A stretch of DNA of 64,000 nucleotides from Gonapodya sp. JEL0774 (lineage: Eukaryota > Monoblepharomycota > Monoblepharidomycetes > Monoblepharidales > Gonapodyaceae), in the NCBI GenBank assembly GCA_027604505.1, contig JADIIX010000003.1:186001-250000 (forward strand), given 5' to 3'. The notes under the pieces were generated by a model, which saw only the letters and a list, made by a program, of their open reading frames with translations, had not been told where the DNA came from and searched no databases. The translations under genes were made by a program, and so were the position numbers. Of this stretch, positions 1 through 11,499 are shown piece after piece. Numbering within the stretch: position 1 is the stretch's first letter; each line of letters starts with the position of its first letter.

Positions 1-878
1 CTTCCTCATCAACACGGAGAGAAGAAATCGAAACAGTTCCTGATGTCTGTCTGCTCTTAGATGTTCCCAACTTGCCCGGTATTGCCGCTTGGGCTCAGAA
101 AGGAATCGCTGGGCGCGGAGTTTTGCTGGACTACCGTCGTTGGGCTCTGAAGAACGGGATCGAATATTCTCCGGGAAGCAACCACGAGATCACCCTCGAG
201 AATCTGAAGAAAGTCGCAGAAGACGAAGGTGTTACCCTCAAAATCGGAGACATCCTGCTCATTCGCTCTGGATGGATCGAGTGGTACGAAAGTCTTTCAG
301 CGGAGGAGAAAACAGCGTACGCTGCATCTTCAGGTACCGACATACAGATCGTTGGTTTGGAGAACACCATGGAAATGGTACAATGGCTATGGGATTCACA
401 CTTCGCGGCTGTTGGGGGCGATCAAACGGTAACTTAGATTGAGTCTTTCAGGGATTTCATCACTGGCTTTACGTAATCCTTCCATCCAAACAGGCTCTTG
501 AGTGCTGTGGTCCCCTTGCCGAAGGAAGCAAGTCCGTTAGGTGGCTTCTTCACTTGCATCTTCTTTCTCAGTGGGGCTCTCCGATCGGCGAGGTAAGACG
601 CCGGTGGTGCGGAACTACGACTACCGATTGTTCCCTGACATTAGCACTGATTCACCTGCACTGATTCACGTTATAAAAGATGTTTTTCCTCGACAAGCTT
701 GCGGCAGCTTGCGAAAAGAACAAGAGATGGGAGGTGAGTTGGTCCACTCTTTATGTTTGTTTCTCCTGTCACTATCGGGGATCCAAACACATTCTCGATG
801 CAGTTCTTCTTCACGTCAGCGCCATTGAACAAGGATCACGGGATTGCGTCGCCGCCGAATGCGTTGGCAATTCTGTAG
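1..878 (+). CDS. Cyclase-family amidohydrolase (kynurenine formamidase-like fold), 5' partial
   Basis: Members of the putative-cyclase family (PF04199) are metal-dependent hydrolases related to bacterial kynurenine formamidase; fungal paralogues are mostly uncharacterised. Reconstructed exons are 61-428, 494-592, 680-733 and 804-878, all with GT..AG borders; bases 1-60 look like the end of an upstream intron. The protein carries the family motif GRGVLLDY, then GDILLIRSGW, then a C-terminal half containing QWGSPIGE, FFLDKLAAAC, FFFTSAPLN and GIASPPNALAIL. The last string is the usual end of the fungal proteins. The N-terminal third, with the metal-binding HxGTHxD-type motif, lies outside the window. 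The exact substrate cannot be read from the sequence. Confidence 0.8.
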
Positions 879-1877
879 GATAATCCTTTTTGAAGAATTG
901 AATGGAGGAAGAAATCGTCTTTTGTGTCAAACGAACGCATCTAATAATCAATTCATTGGTACCATTCGGTCCTGTTCGGCTTTCAAACATGGCAACCATC
1001 CTTTTGATTTGATAAACATGTTGTTAAAGACTGCTCCAGCGGATCAAATCAAATCAAAGAACGAACAATGACATATGATGACATTACTGGTGGTGCGCTG
1101 TGCCACAGTTCAACTTCATTTTTTCTCCCCTCCCAACAAATTCTTCTCTCGCAATGTTTCGATTCTTCTCTCGCGAGTTGATTGATACAGCCATCAAGCG
1201 TCTTAGAAAGACCTCGAGTGCACTTTTTGAACTGAGAGCCTTCGCTCATCGCGCCACACGCGAAGAATCGCCCACGAAGCGTAACAAACGGGAGGTTGAC
1301 TGAAAGGTCCCTTCATAAAAGCTTTGGGGAAATTCCTCGGACCGCCGGCAGAGAGTGTCGTCGCTAGTGCGAGTCGCCGTGTAGTCCTGCTTGTCGCTGG
1401 TTGGACTCCTCGTTCCACTGAGACGCCCCGCGGGGGTTGAGTGGTGAGCTCCCGGCTGGGTTATCGGCATGCGTTATTTGGCACACTGGCGTTTGTCATA
1501 CCTGACAGTTATGCGATTGCTGGGATGAGGGTGCTGCCCGCAAGGGATTGCGCTTTCGTCCTGGAAACACAACGAGGATTACTCTCGCAGTGGCGCCCCA
1601 TTTGAATTCTGCTCTCTTGGTCTTTCTTCGTGGCGAAAGCCACAAGACGCACCTTTTTTATTAAAAATAAAACCAATGAAATTCAGAAAAACAAACTACA
1701 AAGGTTCAAGGTTTCTTTTGACAATGCAATGCAGCGCATTCATGGCGTCGACGTAGTTCCACCGCTCTGCCCGACAGTTCTACCAGGATTCCCAATTCTT
1801 CCCCTCAAACACTTACTCTCCAAGCCTGCGTCCACCTGATTTCCACTTTTTATACTCTTCATTCAAGAAAACTGAAG
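879..1877. other. Intergenic stretch without a convincing gene
   Basis: About 1 kb between two converging genes. Open frames here are short and none resembles a known protein. The left part is AT-rich. Bases 1320-1600 are clearly GC-richer and contain an imperfect hairpin near 1415-1444. I see no tRNA, snRNA or SRP RNA signature. Confidence 0.5.
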
Positions 1878-4228
1878 CTACAAAGCTCGATAAATGAGCT
1901 CTGGGCTATATGGCACATTCATGTTCGACTCAGCTCAAAACAGTACCAGACAATGTGTTCAAAAACTCACCCCGCGCAAGATATCGTACCCATGGTGAAC
2001 GCCTGGGAACTCAACGTAGTGTGTCCTTATTCCCTCTGTCCTGCTCGCCTCCACAAACTTCCTCACACTCGTGGTCGGTACTAAGGTGTCCCACGTTCCC
2101 CTTTAATGGCACCATTGAGAATGTGTAAATCCAAGAGCAAAGGTGCTTTGAAGTCAATTGACTAACTGGAATACGAGCATTGGTGCCACACCGCGCTCCT
2201 TGAGTCCTCCTGACACGATGCCAAGGGGACTTGCATTCTGCCTCAACCACTCTACAGACCACCTTCCCCCCGCCACAACTTGGCTCCAGAAGTGGACGAA
2301 TGTGGGTGTGGCTGCGGTGCGTGTGTCGTCGGTTTGGCTGGTGGGAATATCGTTTCTCTCCATCAATATCGCACCCAAAGAACACGCGAAGTCTCTTCTT
2401 ACTTACTCCACTGATGGATAAAAAGGCACGCACGCGTTTAACGTCGTATCCACATCTTCAAACTCAGGTTGAAATATCCTCCTGTTCGGGGTCAGCCCCG
2501 CAAGCGCCGCAAGATGGCCGCCAGCGGAGCCACCGCTGATGGCCACAAATTGAGGGTCACCGCCATACTGGTGGTGAACACAATTGTAGAGATCACGATT
2601 GGAGCATGAAAAGAGCATGACGAAGTTCAGCGGCTCACTTACATTCCGAATGTTTTGTCTGACCCACCGTATAGCACGCTTCACGTCCATTATATGGTCC
2701 GGGAATATCGCTGGAGTATCCCCACGCGAGAGGCGATAGTTCACATTAACCACCACCTGGTTTTGAAGGGACTTCTTCGTAATTTTTCGATTGAAACCCC
2801 AGAAAACTTGTGGAACTGACCCATCCATCTCGTACAAGATCGGTCACGATGGTTGAAGTGGGATATTTCTTATCTCCGAACAGCCAAGCTCCTGTCTCGA
2901 ATATAAATTTTGAAGACTTGGAGTAGCTTCCTGTTCAACCACACATGCTCACCACCATGCACGTAAATCTTTAACACCAAAAACAATCCACAAAGTCAAC
3001 GAAGGAGCCATTAGGTAAACATTTCCAACACACTCGACCACCCTTAATCAGCCCCCGTGTGTACCTCTCCACCCACCAGAACGGGCCGTCCGTTTTCGTA
3101 CCCCTCTCGCTTGTTCCTCCTGCATCCGATGTTCTTTGTACCTCGGGGTATGTACACGTCGAGTGAATTGCGTTTGATGAGCCAGGCTCGGTCGCCCTAC
3201 GAAGATGGCACGGAATCGCTCGAGAGATGTGATGAGCAGAAACGGGTCCCAAGCTGTGGCTCCAAGGCCGGTTCACCTGGGCCTCTACGCAGTACGCACC
3301 GGAGTAAACCTCAACTCCTCTTCCGTTGCGTAACAGATGTCATAGTAATTCTCCGAGCCGCCACCATCCAGCGCAAGTGACAAGAGATCCCGAATCCAAC
3401 GCCAGCACATGAGCTCGAAATTGTACGGGATGCGGGGAAGCTGAACCAAAAATTAGGCATGAGGTGAGTGTGACGCGTACGCAATCATCACAACGCACGG
3501 TCTTCCGTTCTCCCACGATCCCCCGCACGACCTTCCTCGCCTCGTATCGCGCCGCCACAATCCTTCCCACAAGCGGTCTCAGCATCACCACATTACTTGC
3601 GGATATGAAGGACGCGAGGTAAAACACGGGTGAAATCCAGCCGGCGAATGCGAAGTCCCAGAACGTGAGCGAGGCTTCGAGGACGAGGAGAAGGTGGGCG
3701 TATTCGCAAACGAAGCCACCGAGTATCCATCTTTGAGGGGAAAGTCGGTGGTTGTCGGTGCCGGGGAATAATTGGCATGGGTATGTGATGATGAGCTGGG
3801 CACTGTCAGTGCCCAAATTGATTTGCGTACTCAAAGTTCCGGAGCAGACGATTCTGTCTCGCTCGAGGAAAGATATTAAGTCCCTGATACGTAGCTACGG
3901 TGATGAAAGAATCGCGGCCAGCAGACAGTCAGAATGGATCTCTCGTCAAAGAGGAGAGCAGAGAGAACTGACATACCAAACAACAGTCCCGAGTCCACCA
4001 TGGAGAAAAACAAGTGAGGGATCGAGAAAATGACCATAGTCGTGATTGGATCGAGTCGCAGTAGTGGAATGAAATTTGGCAAGGACCACATGGGATTGAA
4101 GGGAAGCACATGCCGTCTTTGAAGGGTACTTGCGGACGAAACCTTGGCCGCCAAGGCTGGGACATGTGATTACTTCGAGCCAATTTGCAAAATGAAATTG
4201 AATTAAATTTTGAAACATTACTCGCCAT
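1878..4228 (-). CDS. Alpha/beta-hydrolase (lipase/esterase, BD-FAE/HSL-like) with N-terminal membrane segments
   Basis: A serine hydrolase. The oxyanion-hole motif HGGAW is rebuilt across an intron near 2890-2960 (IYVHGG then AWLFGDKKYPTS). It is followed by VVNVNYRLSRGD, the nucleophile elbow GGSAGGHL (about 2540), the acid-bearing segment DTLVPTTSVRKF (about 2060) and the catalytic histidine in GVHHGYD (about 1990). A short last exon ends MNVPYSPELIYRAL with the stop at 1878-1880. Upstream exons (about 3430-4200) encode hydrophobic helices such as LLLVLEASLTFWDFAFAGW and TTMVIFSIPHLFFSM, so the enzyme is probably membrane-attached with the catalytic domain at the C-terminus. At least seven introns are needed. 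The start is uncertain; the ATG at 4226-4228 is a guess. Substrate unknown; carboxylester hydrolysis is inferred from the family. Confidence 0.7.
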
Positions 4229-4326
4229 TTGCTTGAATGTTGGTGGGTATTCACGTGGTACTGATCTTGGTGATACGGGACGACTTTCCCAGCTTCGTCA
4301 AGTGCGTGCCCAACTGGCACACAATG

Positions 4327-5370
4327 TTAAACATCCTCCATCTCCTCCTCTTCTGCCTCCCCTTCTTCTTGTCCCTTCCTCTTCCCCATCACCATACCGC
4401 TACTCCCACTCCCAACCCCAATACCCACCGCCCCCATCCCCGCCTCCCTCAGACCAGTCTCACCAAATATACCCGCCGTCTTGGCCGCCTCTAACAGCTC
4501 GACCACATCTCTCACTCCCCTCCTCACATATGCCCACCGCCTGGCGTCGTTCTCCCACCGTGCCTCTTGGGCGTACAGATTGGCGCGATAGGGTAGCGAG
4601 AGGTCAGGCGGTATAGCCATGGAGGTGAGGTGAGTAAAGGAGGTTCGTAGTTGTTGGCGAATGAGCTAAATGGATCCTTAATGAGCGAGCGCGGCACGGA
4701 GGAAACAGAACTGAAAGTAGACTCAAGCCCATCTGCCCCAGTCTGTCCAAAATAGAATTGACCAGCGGGACTGATTGAAAGAAGGTAGACTTGAACACCA
4801 AATGCGGATTTGGGCTGACAAAACCCGATCCAAAAGGACATAACACTTCGCCATTATTGCCACTTGAGCAGCTTGTAGCCGCCAAAACTCTGAAAAGGAG
4901 AGCACAAATAAAGAGCAACTCACAGTCAACAACTGGAAAAACCTCTCGGCATGCTCGTCAAATTGTTCTCCCGTCTTCTCTACATCCTGGAGGGTTGGGT
5001 CCTGAATCTTGTCCGGGTTGAGACCGTCAGCAAGGACGGCAATCGCGGTAGAGGCTTCCCGGAGGAGGAGCACGACGGCCTGATCGGATGAAGGTTTTAG
5101 TGAATATCCACCGTGATCCCTGGTCCACTCGACTTTCTGGTTCCACTCACACTCTCCACCTGACCGTGAGAATCCACATATTCAGGGTAGTGATCGCATC
5201 GACATCGATACGAGAGGCAAGTTGCCGATGTTTTAAAGAAAAGGTGAAGCATGCGTTGTTTGACAGCGATGGCGAAGCAGGGTGAAGACGAAGTCCACAA
5301 CCATATGAACTGGCGAAACGGTGCTCACCCTGTGCAAATCCTCCATCATTTCTGATGGATCTCGCGCCAT
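4327..5370 (-). CDS. MED11: Mediator of RNA polymerase II subunit 11 (MED11-like)
   Basis: MED11 is a small helical head-module subunit of Mediator that helps place TFIIH and Pol II at promoters. Three exons can be joined in frame. Exon 1 starts at the ATG at 5370 (MARDPSEMMEDLHR). Exon 2 (about 5080-4935) reads AVVLLLREASTAIAVLADG and later FDEHAERFFQLLT. Exon 3 (about 4665-4327) reads LIRQQLRTSFTHLTS, then LPYRANLYAQEARW and AYVRRGVRDVVELLE. Order and spacing match MED11: an N-terminal helix with an A-x-x-A-I-x-x-L pattern, an F-x-x-H-x-x-x-F-x-x-L helix, an L-R stretch and a final long helix. A glycine-rich, acidic tail follows. Both introns (about 250-275 bases) are longer than is usual here. 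The assignment rests on pattern resemblance only. Confidence 0.55.
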
Positions 5371-5859
5371 CTTCAGATGAGTTCGGATGCAATCAAGTCA
5401 ACGTGAATTTAGGTCAATAAAGATTGTGATCGCTGTGCTCGGCGGGCAAAGGCACAAGGCAATTAATTATATGTACCACAATCACGAAAAGCCATCCTCA
5501 GTCTCTCGCCACATTCCGCAATGAGTGGACTCGCGTGTATTCGAATGCGGATACAATCATCGCGTGATTGGGTCAGCGTGACGTCACTCGCCCCCAACTC
5601 TCCGTCTCAGCTGTCTCCCACTTCACACACCAGGACTTCGATTCTGGGGCACACGTTTCAGTCGTCCCCTCCCTCTTTTTCCTTACCGTTATATCCTATC
5701 CCCTCCTCCCTCCCATCCCTCTGTCGCTTCTACTCGCGCTCCAGTCAACGTCATCCAACTCCAAACCTCATTTCTGTATCACCCCCCTCCTGGCTGCCCC
5801 CCCTTGCTCACTTCTACTCTCCACTAAACCCAAACTACCTCGCGAGGATCGCAAGGGGC
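5371..5859. promoter_or_regulatory. Divergent intergenic region with a pyrimidine-rich tract
   Basis: About 490 bases separate the MED11-like start (minus) from the thioesterase start (plus). Bases 5640-5820 are strongly C/T-rich on the plus strand, as in many fungal promoters. The frame upstream of the thioesterase ATG stays open back to 5521, so a longer N-terminus cannot be excluded. Confidence 0.35.
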
Positions 5860-6608
5860 ATGGATAAGGGGTTTGGTAGCACTCTCGGCGTCCATCTTGT
5901 AAGAGCAGGTCCAGGCTGGCTTGAACTAGGGTTTCTCGCCAAGAACGCCACATCGCAGCCGAGTGGTGTGTATTGGCGGCTTTGGAGCAAGCATTCCATT
6001 TTAACTTTTATTCGCCCTTCCGTCCATCGCTCCACAGGCTACGTTCACGGTGGCGCCATCTCCGCCCTCCACGATATCGCAAACGGCAAAGCTGGTAAGT
6101 TTTCTTGTTATCTGCAACAGAGATAGTCTTATGCGAAGGACAGATGAAAAGGGCACATGTGCCATACCACTCAGCCTACACCCTAGCCCCTTCAACCCAC
6201 GTTGTTCTCACGGTTGAACTTAAAACCAACATCCTCCGCCCCACTCCTGGATCACACACACTCACATTGTGCCGCGCGCATGTGGTCAAGGGTGGTCGCA
6301 ACATTGTCGTGGGAAGAGCGGATTGTATCTATTGGACGCTGCAGGGAAGGGACGGGGCCGGGGAGGGAGAAGAGTGGATACAGAATTGGGACTGGCAAGG
6401 GTTCTCAGAATTGATCGAGCGGGCGGACACGTACATTACCCCCACTCCTGCCACTTCAATCCCCGCGTCATGTCCTTCACTCAGTACATCCGCTTCAGAC
6501 GACCTTCTCCGCCTCTTTGGTGTGCGGCTTGACAAGGGGAAGTTGGCTAGCACGAGTTTACAGACCTGCATGCTGGTGGAAGGGAGGGAAACGTGGGCGA
6601 ACGAATGA
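5860..6608 (+). CDS. PaaI/ACOT13-type hotdog-fold acyl-CoA thioesterase
   Basis: Hotdog thioesterases hydrolyse acyl-CoA thioesters to free acid and CoA. Exons 5860-5965, 6038-6094 and 6175-6608 join in frame. They give FGSTLGVHLV, then SGYVHGGAISALHDIANGKAA (the HGG-x-x-x-x-x-x-D catalytic/structural motif of PaaI-like enzymes), then YTLAPSTHVVLTVELKTN and the last strands THTLCR/HVVKGGRNIVVG in approximate order. Length is about 199 residues, slightly above the usual 140-160 because of a C-terminal extension. The chosen ATG (5860) sits just before the conserved domain. The frame is open upstream to 5521 and contains an R/S-rich stretch that could be a mitochondrial presequence if translation starts earlier. 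It converges on FRA10AC1. Confidence 0.75.
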
Positions 6609-6812
6609 GTGTGAGTGGGGAGCTTGAGTTGTGGTAGTGGAGTGGCTTTACAATGGCTGGTCGCAGATACCCGAACAGTGGAAATTCAGATCTGAATTGC
6701 ATGGAAGTGTACGTAGAGATAGATACACCATATACAGCACAATCTTCTGAAGAGGACAATGTCCCCGTGCGGATCGCAGAAAAGGAGTATCACTGCCCCA
6801 ACCCCTACATTC

Positions 6813-8338
6813 CTATTTGAACATCTCCTTCAAGAAATCCTCAAATTCCTCTTCCCTTGATTTCTCCTCACCACCGTCGGCCTTTGCGGCAGTAGAAGGT
6901 TGACTCCACACACGGGAAGCTTCAGCACGAGAGTAGTGGGATGAGGGTGCGGGTTGGTCTAATTTGGGAAAGTGAAGAGGTAAATATGAGCGAGCGGGTA
7001 ACCTATGAAAAGAACGAAGACAAAACGTACTTTTGGACCCTCTGCTGCTTGAGCCCGGGTTGTCACTGGATTCCGCTGCCTCCTCTTGCCCGTCCTCATC
7101 TCCATCCTTTCTTCTCCGCTTGCGATCTCTCCCACCATACTCCTCATCTCCGTCTCCATGTTTTTCCCCTTCCTCCCCATCCATCCCAGACCCCGACCCT
7201 GACTCCTCCTCATCCTCCCTAAGTTCTCCCTGTATCCCACCTTCACCTCCCTCTACAACACCCCTTTCCCTCCGTTCCGCTTCTCTCTCTCTCTGCTTCC
7301 TCTCCTTCTCCTTCTTCCAGTTCAACCGTCTTGAGCACCACCTGCAAAGCCTCAGTTTCACTAGCGCGTATTTCTTCGAGCCGGACTCCACGTAGCCAAA
7401 GGGAACTTCCCAAGTGCGGAGTGGGAGGCGCGAGCTTGGGGGTGCAGGTGGCGGATGAACTGAGAGCTGGGAAGAAGAGGTGCTGGAAGCGGAAAATCGG
7501 GCGATGACGGGGTTGGTGAGGCGTGGATGCTGAGATGATTGAGAAATGTCTGAGCGATTTCGGTCATCGCCCCATTTCCTGGCTCGGTTTCCGTCTCCAT
7601 CTCGGTCCTGCTCGCAGTGACGGTCTACCCTCCCGTCCCCGTCCTTGTCCCGTTTGCGAGTCCTGTCCCTGTTCCGTTCTTCCTTCCCACCTTTATGTCG
7701 GCATGTTAAATTCCCACAATCGAACTGCCCTTTTCCATTCTCTACCTCCTCACCGGTCCTCCAGCGCAACGCAATCTTGCCCTGTTTGTAGTACCGTAAA
7801 TCACACAGTGCAAATTCCCGGAATAGCCGGTCATAGTATCGTTTGGCTAGACGGGCTTCCCAAGAGGAGTTGAGCTGGGAGTCGTCATCCGCGGTGCGGA
7901 GGAATCTGGCGATGCAAGTGGATGTGGTGGATCGTTCAGCTGGTTTCACCGAAACTCAACGGAGAATCATCTCCGAAGCTACATGAATGCTCGCAACTTT
8001 GTTGCGGGTATCAGTGTACCAGCCTTACACATCTCTTCCTCGTCCGAGTCTTCACCTCAAACCACACCACAACGCCCCGTCCTTGCCAAAAAAACCCACC
8101 TATGCTGTTCCCTCAAGATATCCACCTCATTCCTCTGCACCGTTTGCCTCATTTTCTTGTATTCATCCACCGTTCGATCGCCGCCATAGAACTTCGAATA
8201 TGCGCTCATGAGTTCCTTATGCGCACTGAAGGCGTCCCCACCTGGATGAACATTGCGGAGAAAAGAGCGGGAGATGGGAGCACCTGGTTTATTGAGATAG
8301 GCGGTGATGGGGCCTGTGTGGGGATATTGCGTGGACAT
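6813..8338 (-). CDS. FRA10AC1: FRA10AC1 homologue (nuclear, splicing-associated)
   Basis: FRA10AC1 is a conserved nuclear protein linked to the spliceosome. Exon 1 begins at the ATG at 8338 (MSTQYPHTG) and contains AHKELMSAYSKFYGG and DILREQHR. After an intron ending near 7910 the protein resumes FLRTADDDSQL, SWEARLAKRYYDRLF, LCDLRYYKQGKIALRWR and GEEVENGKGQFDCGN. Further on come VPFGYVESGSKKYALVKL and LCRWCSRRLNW, which include the Cys pairs of the family. This is the canonical order. Between the GKGQF block and the VPFGY block lies an unusual R/D/K-rich insert of roughly 90 residues. A long acidic/basic tail follows the core, interrupted by an intron at about 7031-6959, and ends EEFEDFLKEMFK. 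Human FRA10AC1 is 315 residues; this one is longer because of the insert and tail. Confidence 0.88.
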
Positions 8339-8802
8339 GGAATGTGTTGGTGTTGAGTGAATGTTCACACGTCACTTCATTCCTCTCCTCTTCTTCACAT
8401 TTGAAAATAGTACTAGCTAGTGATTTATACTCCACAGCTGTTGCTCATACTTTCTTCTTGTCGGACACCCATAATACGATTACGTCGATCAAGCGGTGAG
8501 GGAGGATGTCAATAATTATTACTTCTGCGCTAACGCAGCATCATGCTTTGTCTGGTTTGGCAGACGTCAATGTTAGCAGATCGGGTGGGACCGAGTGCAC
8601 ATTCTTCTTGCGTGGTGGGTCACTTTGTTCAGTTACAGACCGAACACGATGAATCCCCACATGCAAACAGCTGAATCCTCTGAAAGTAAAAGTGAATGCA
8701 TTTTCAATCAAAGAGCTTTTGCCGAATGCTCCGTGTTGGTGTTGAGGGGGAAGGGTCCATAGCGAACAACAGATTGATTTATGTTCCCATCGTCGTTTGA
8801 GA
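8339..8802. promoter_or_regulatory. Divergent promoter region, FRA10AC1 / ATM1
   Basis: About 460 bases between two divergently transcribed genes. It is AT-richer than the flanking exons. I see no clear TATA box or named operator in it. Confidence 0.3.
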
Positions 8803-11353
8803 ATGTCGCGATTACCGACCGCTGTCGCGGTCACAATGCCGCGCAAATTTTTGATGGCGTCGCCATCGCTCTTCCCTTTGCCTGCGGCATCGGCGACCTC
8901 GCTCGTGTCCGGAACTCGGATCCAACTTCAGCGACACTTTTGTTTAGCCGCGCTCTCTCCATACCGGCCATACTCTCCTCTTTTCAACAGAATTTGTCCG
9001 TCTAAGAATGGAAATGAGGACATATACCGACGTTTCTCGCCGATCGCGGTGCTGCAGAGGAGGCCCGTTGGATCTTCACCTGCGGTTTTCGCGAATCCCG
9101 GGGTTCCATCTGCGGGATCTGGGTCAGGAAAAGACAATTCATCCGCATCTACTAAAGTGGAGAAAGACGATGCGCCTCCCCCATCTACTGTGCCTTCTTC
9201 GCCATCGGATTCGCGAGAACCAAAACCACCGGCATCCAACGCATCTCACCCATCATCCCCCACCAAACCCTCTTCCAACTTCACTTCCCACCTTCGCGTC
9301 ATATCGGAGCTTTTGAAGTACATATGGCCCTCGGATAATCCCTCGGTCAAGCTCCGAGTAGTCGCTGCATTGTCACTCCTCGTCGCCTCCAAACTCCTTA
9401 ACGTCTCAGTGCCTTGGTTTTTCAAAAGTGCGGTAGACGCTCTTGCTGGCCTCGATGCGTCCGCTGCAATCGCTTCTGCGGCATCCGCAATCGCCGCCGG
9501 GGCGACACCCACGCTCTTCACGGTGTCTTCCACAGCCGCCATAATGCTACTAGGCTTTGGTGCGGCTCGGCTTGGCTCCAGCCTTGCCGGTGAACTGCGT
9601 AACGCAGTTTTTGCCACTGTCACGCAGTCAGCCATCCGCACATCCGCTCGTAATGTCTTTACACATCTTTTGAACCTTGACCTGGCATTCCACCTCTCTC
9701 GCCAGACCGGAGGGCTTACCCGTGCCATCGACCGAGGCACGAAAGCGATCCACCAACTTATAACCATGATTGTTTTTAACGTTGTTCCCACCATCTTGGA
9801 GATCGGCCTGGTCTGTAGTATCCTCGCTTCCCAGTACGGCGTTCAATTCGCACTGGCTACTGTCGTCACACTTGCAACGTACACGGCGTTCACATTTTCA
9901 ACCACGTCTTGGCGTACAAAGTTCAGGCGACAGATGAACAACGCCGACAATGAGGCTGCTGCACGAGCGACAGACTCTCTCATCAACTTCGAGCCTGTGA
10001 AGCACTTCTCTAATGAGGCCCTCGAAGTTCGTCAATACGATGCCGCTCTTCGAAAATACGAGCGTGCTGCTCTCTCCACTTGGCGCTCCCTCGCACTCCT
10101 GAACGCAGGTCAATCTGCCATCTTCGCCATTGCCCTCACGGGTATGATGTACATGGCTGCTGGTGACGTTGCACGTGGTGTGCTCACCGTCGGAGACCTG
10201 GTCATGGTCAATGGACTTGTATTTCAGCTCAGCTTGCCACTCAACTTTTTGGGGACAGTATACCGGGAGACAAGCCAAGCGATTGTTGACATGGAAACCA
10301 TGTTTCGCTTGGGCGACGTAAGAAACCGGGTAGTTGACAAGCCAGGGTCACGTGAATTGCAGGTCACCCGTAACAAGGGCCTAATGGTCCGCTTCGAAGA
10401 CGTACACTTTGGATATCGTGACGGACACCGAGTCTTGCGAGGACTCTCGATCGATATTCCCTCTGGATCCCGTGTGGCGATCGTTGGGCCATCGGGGTGT
10501 GGTAAGTCAACGGTCCTCAAGCTGCTATTTCGATTCTTCGATGCAGAACATGGGAGAGTATTGGTGGATGGGAATGACATCCGCGAAATAAAAATCTCTT
10601 CGCTTCGGCAACACATCGCGGTTGTTCCACAAGACACTCCTCTGTTCAACAGGACTGTAGAGTATAACATTGCTTACGGGAAGCCCAACGCATCAGCTAC
10701 AAAGGAGGAAATTATGGACGCGGCAAGGAAGGCACGGCTGCATGAGACTGTGGAGAAGAGCTTTGCAGAGGGCTATAACACTGTGGTCGGGGAGAGGGGC
10801 CTGATGATCAGGTGAGACCCCAGTGGGCGGGAAGTTTAAACCATCTCAACTCGATTGTCACCTACTACTCTCTTGTTCTCGCACGGAATTACACTTTTCA
10901 CACTCCCTATATGCACTCAACATGTGCTCCACGGATAACCCCCTGCATTGTATTGATGCGTCCAGCGGCGGCGAGAAACAAAGAGTTGCTCTTGCCCGGG
11001 CCATCCTTAAAAATCCCTCACTCTATCTATTTGACGAAGCGACGTCTTCTCTTGATACTCACACCGAGCGCTCCATTATGGAGTCGGTACATTCACTTCT
11101 TCACGACGGTGGAAGGACAGCGATCTTTATCGCCCACCGGCTGTCCACTGTGGTTAGTTGTGATCTGATCTTTGTCATGTTAGAAGGGAGGGTTGTGGAG
11201 AAGGGTACACACCAAGAACTTTTAAGTGCTGGAGGGACTTATGCGGGGATGTGGATGGCTCAACAAAAGGAAACGGAAGAGAACGAGGCTCCTGAAATTC
11301 TAGAGGAAGAAATTGTTGCGGAGAAGGAAGTTGAAGCTTTGACGAAGATATAA
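8803..11353 (+). CDS. ATM1: Mitochondrial ABC half-transporter ATM1 (ABCB7-type Fe-S/glutathione persulfide exporter)
   Basis: ATM1 sits in the inner mitochondrial membrane and exports a sulfur-containing compound needed for cytosolic iron-sulfur protein assembly. The N-terminal ~120 residues are rich in Arg/Ser and poor in acids, fitting a presequence. The transmembrane domain follows ([16 protein letters not shown], then [19 protein letters not shown], a strong ATM1 signature). The nucleotide-binding domain has Walker [11 protein letters not shown]-loop VPQDTPLFN, signature SGGEKQR, Walker [13 protein letters not shown] and H-loop IAHRLST. One intron, 10812-10965, splits the signature: exon 1 ends ...GLMI-AG and exon 2 begins with the C that completes Ser before GGEKQR. 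The ATG at 8803 was chosen as the first in frame; another Met (TMPRKF) follows. The total is about 790-800 residues, a little longer than yeast Atm1. Confidence 0.92.
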
Positions 11354-11499
11354 TGTTTATGGGCATTCATAATTCCTGTGCAAGCCATCCGCATCTCTCC
11401 CAAACCCCCACACATGCGTTGAGCTTTCGAGTTTACGTCCTCAGTTTCCCAAGAGGAGACGTGTCCTGAAAGTACTCTTCTTCGTCTTCAAGTCATCCC

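Noticed and set aside
1203-1470. Minus-strand open frames in the GC-rich island
   Set aside because: Overlapping frames with no family resemblance and Arg/Thr/Ser-rich composition typical of chance reading of GC-rich DNA.
4524-4841. Alternative exon frame within the MED11-like gene
   Set aside because: Using it breaks the match to the MED11 C-terminal helix. Treating 4935-4666 as an intron restores a continuous MED11-like protein.
6941-7395. Pro/Ser-rich plus-strand open frames opposite FRA10AC1
   Set aside because: Antisense shadows of the charged tail of FRA10AC1, whose own strand carries the conserved motifs.
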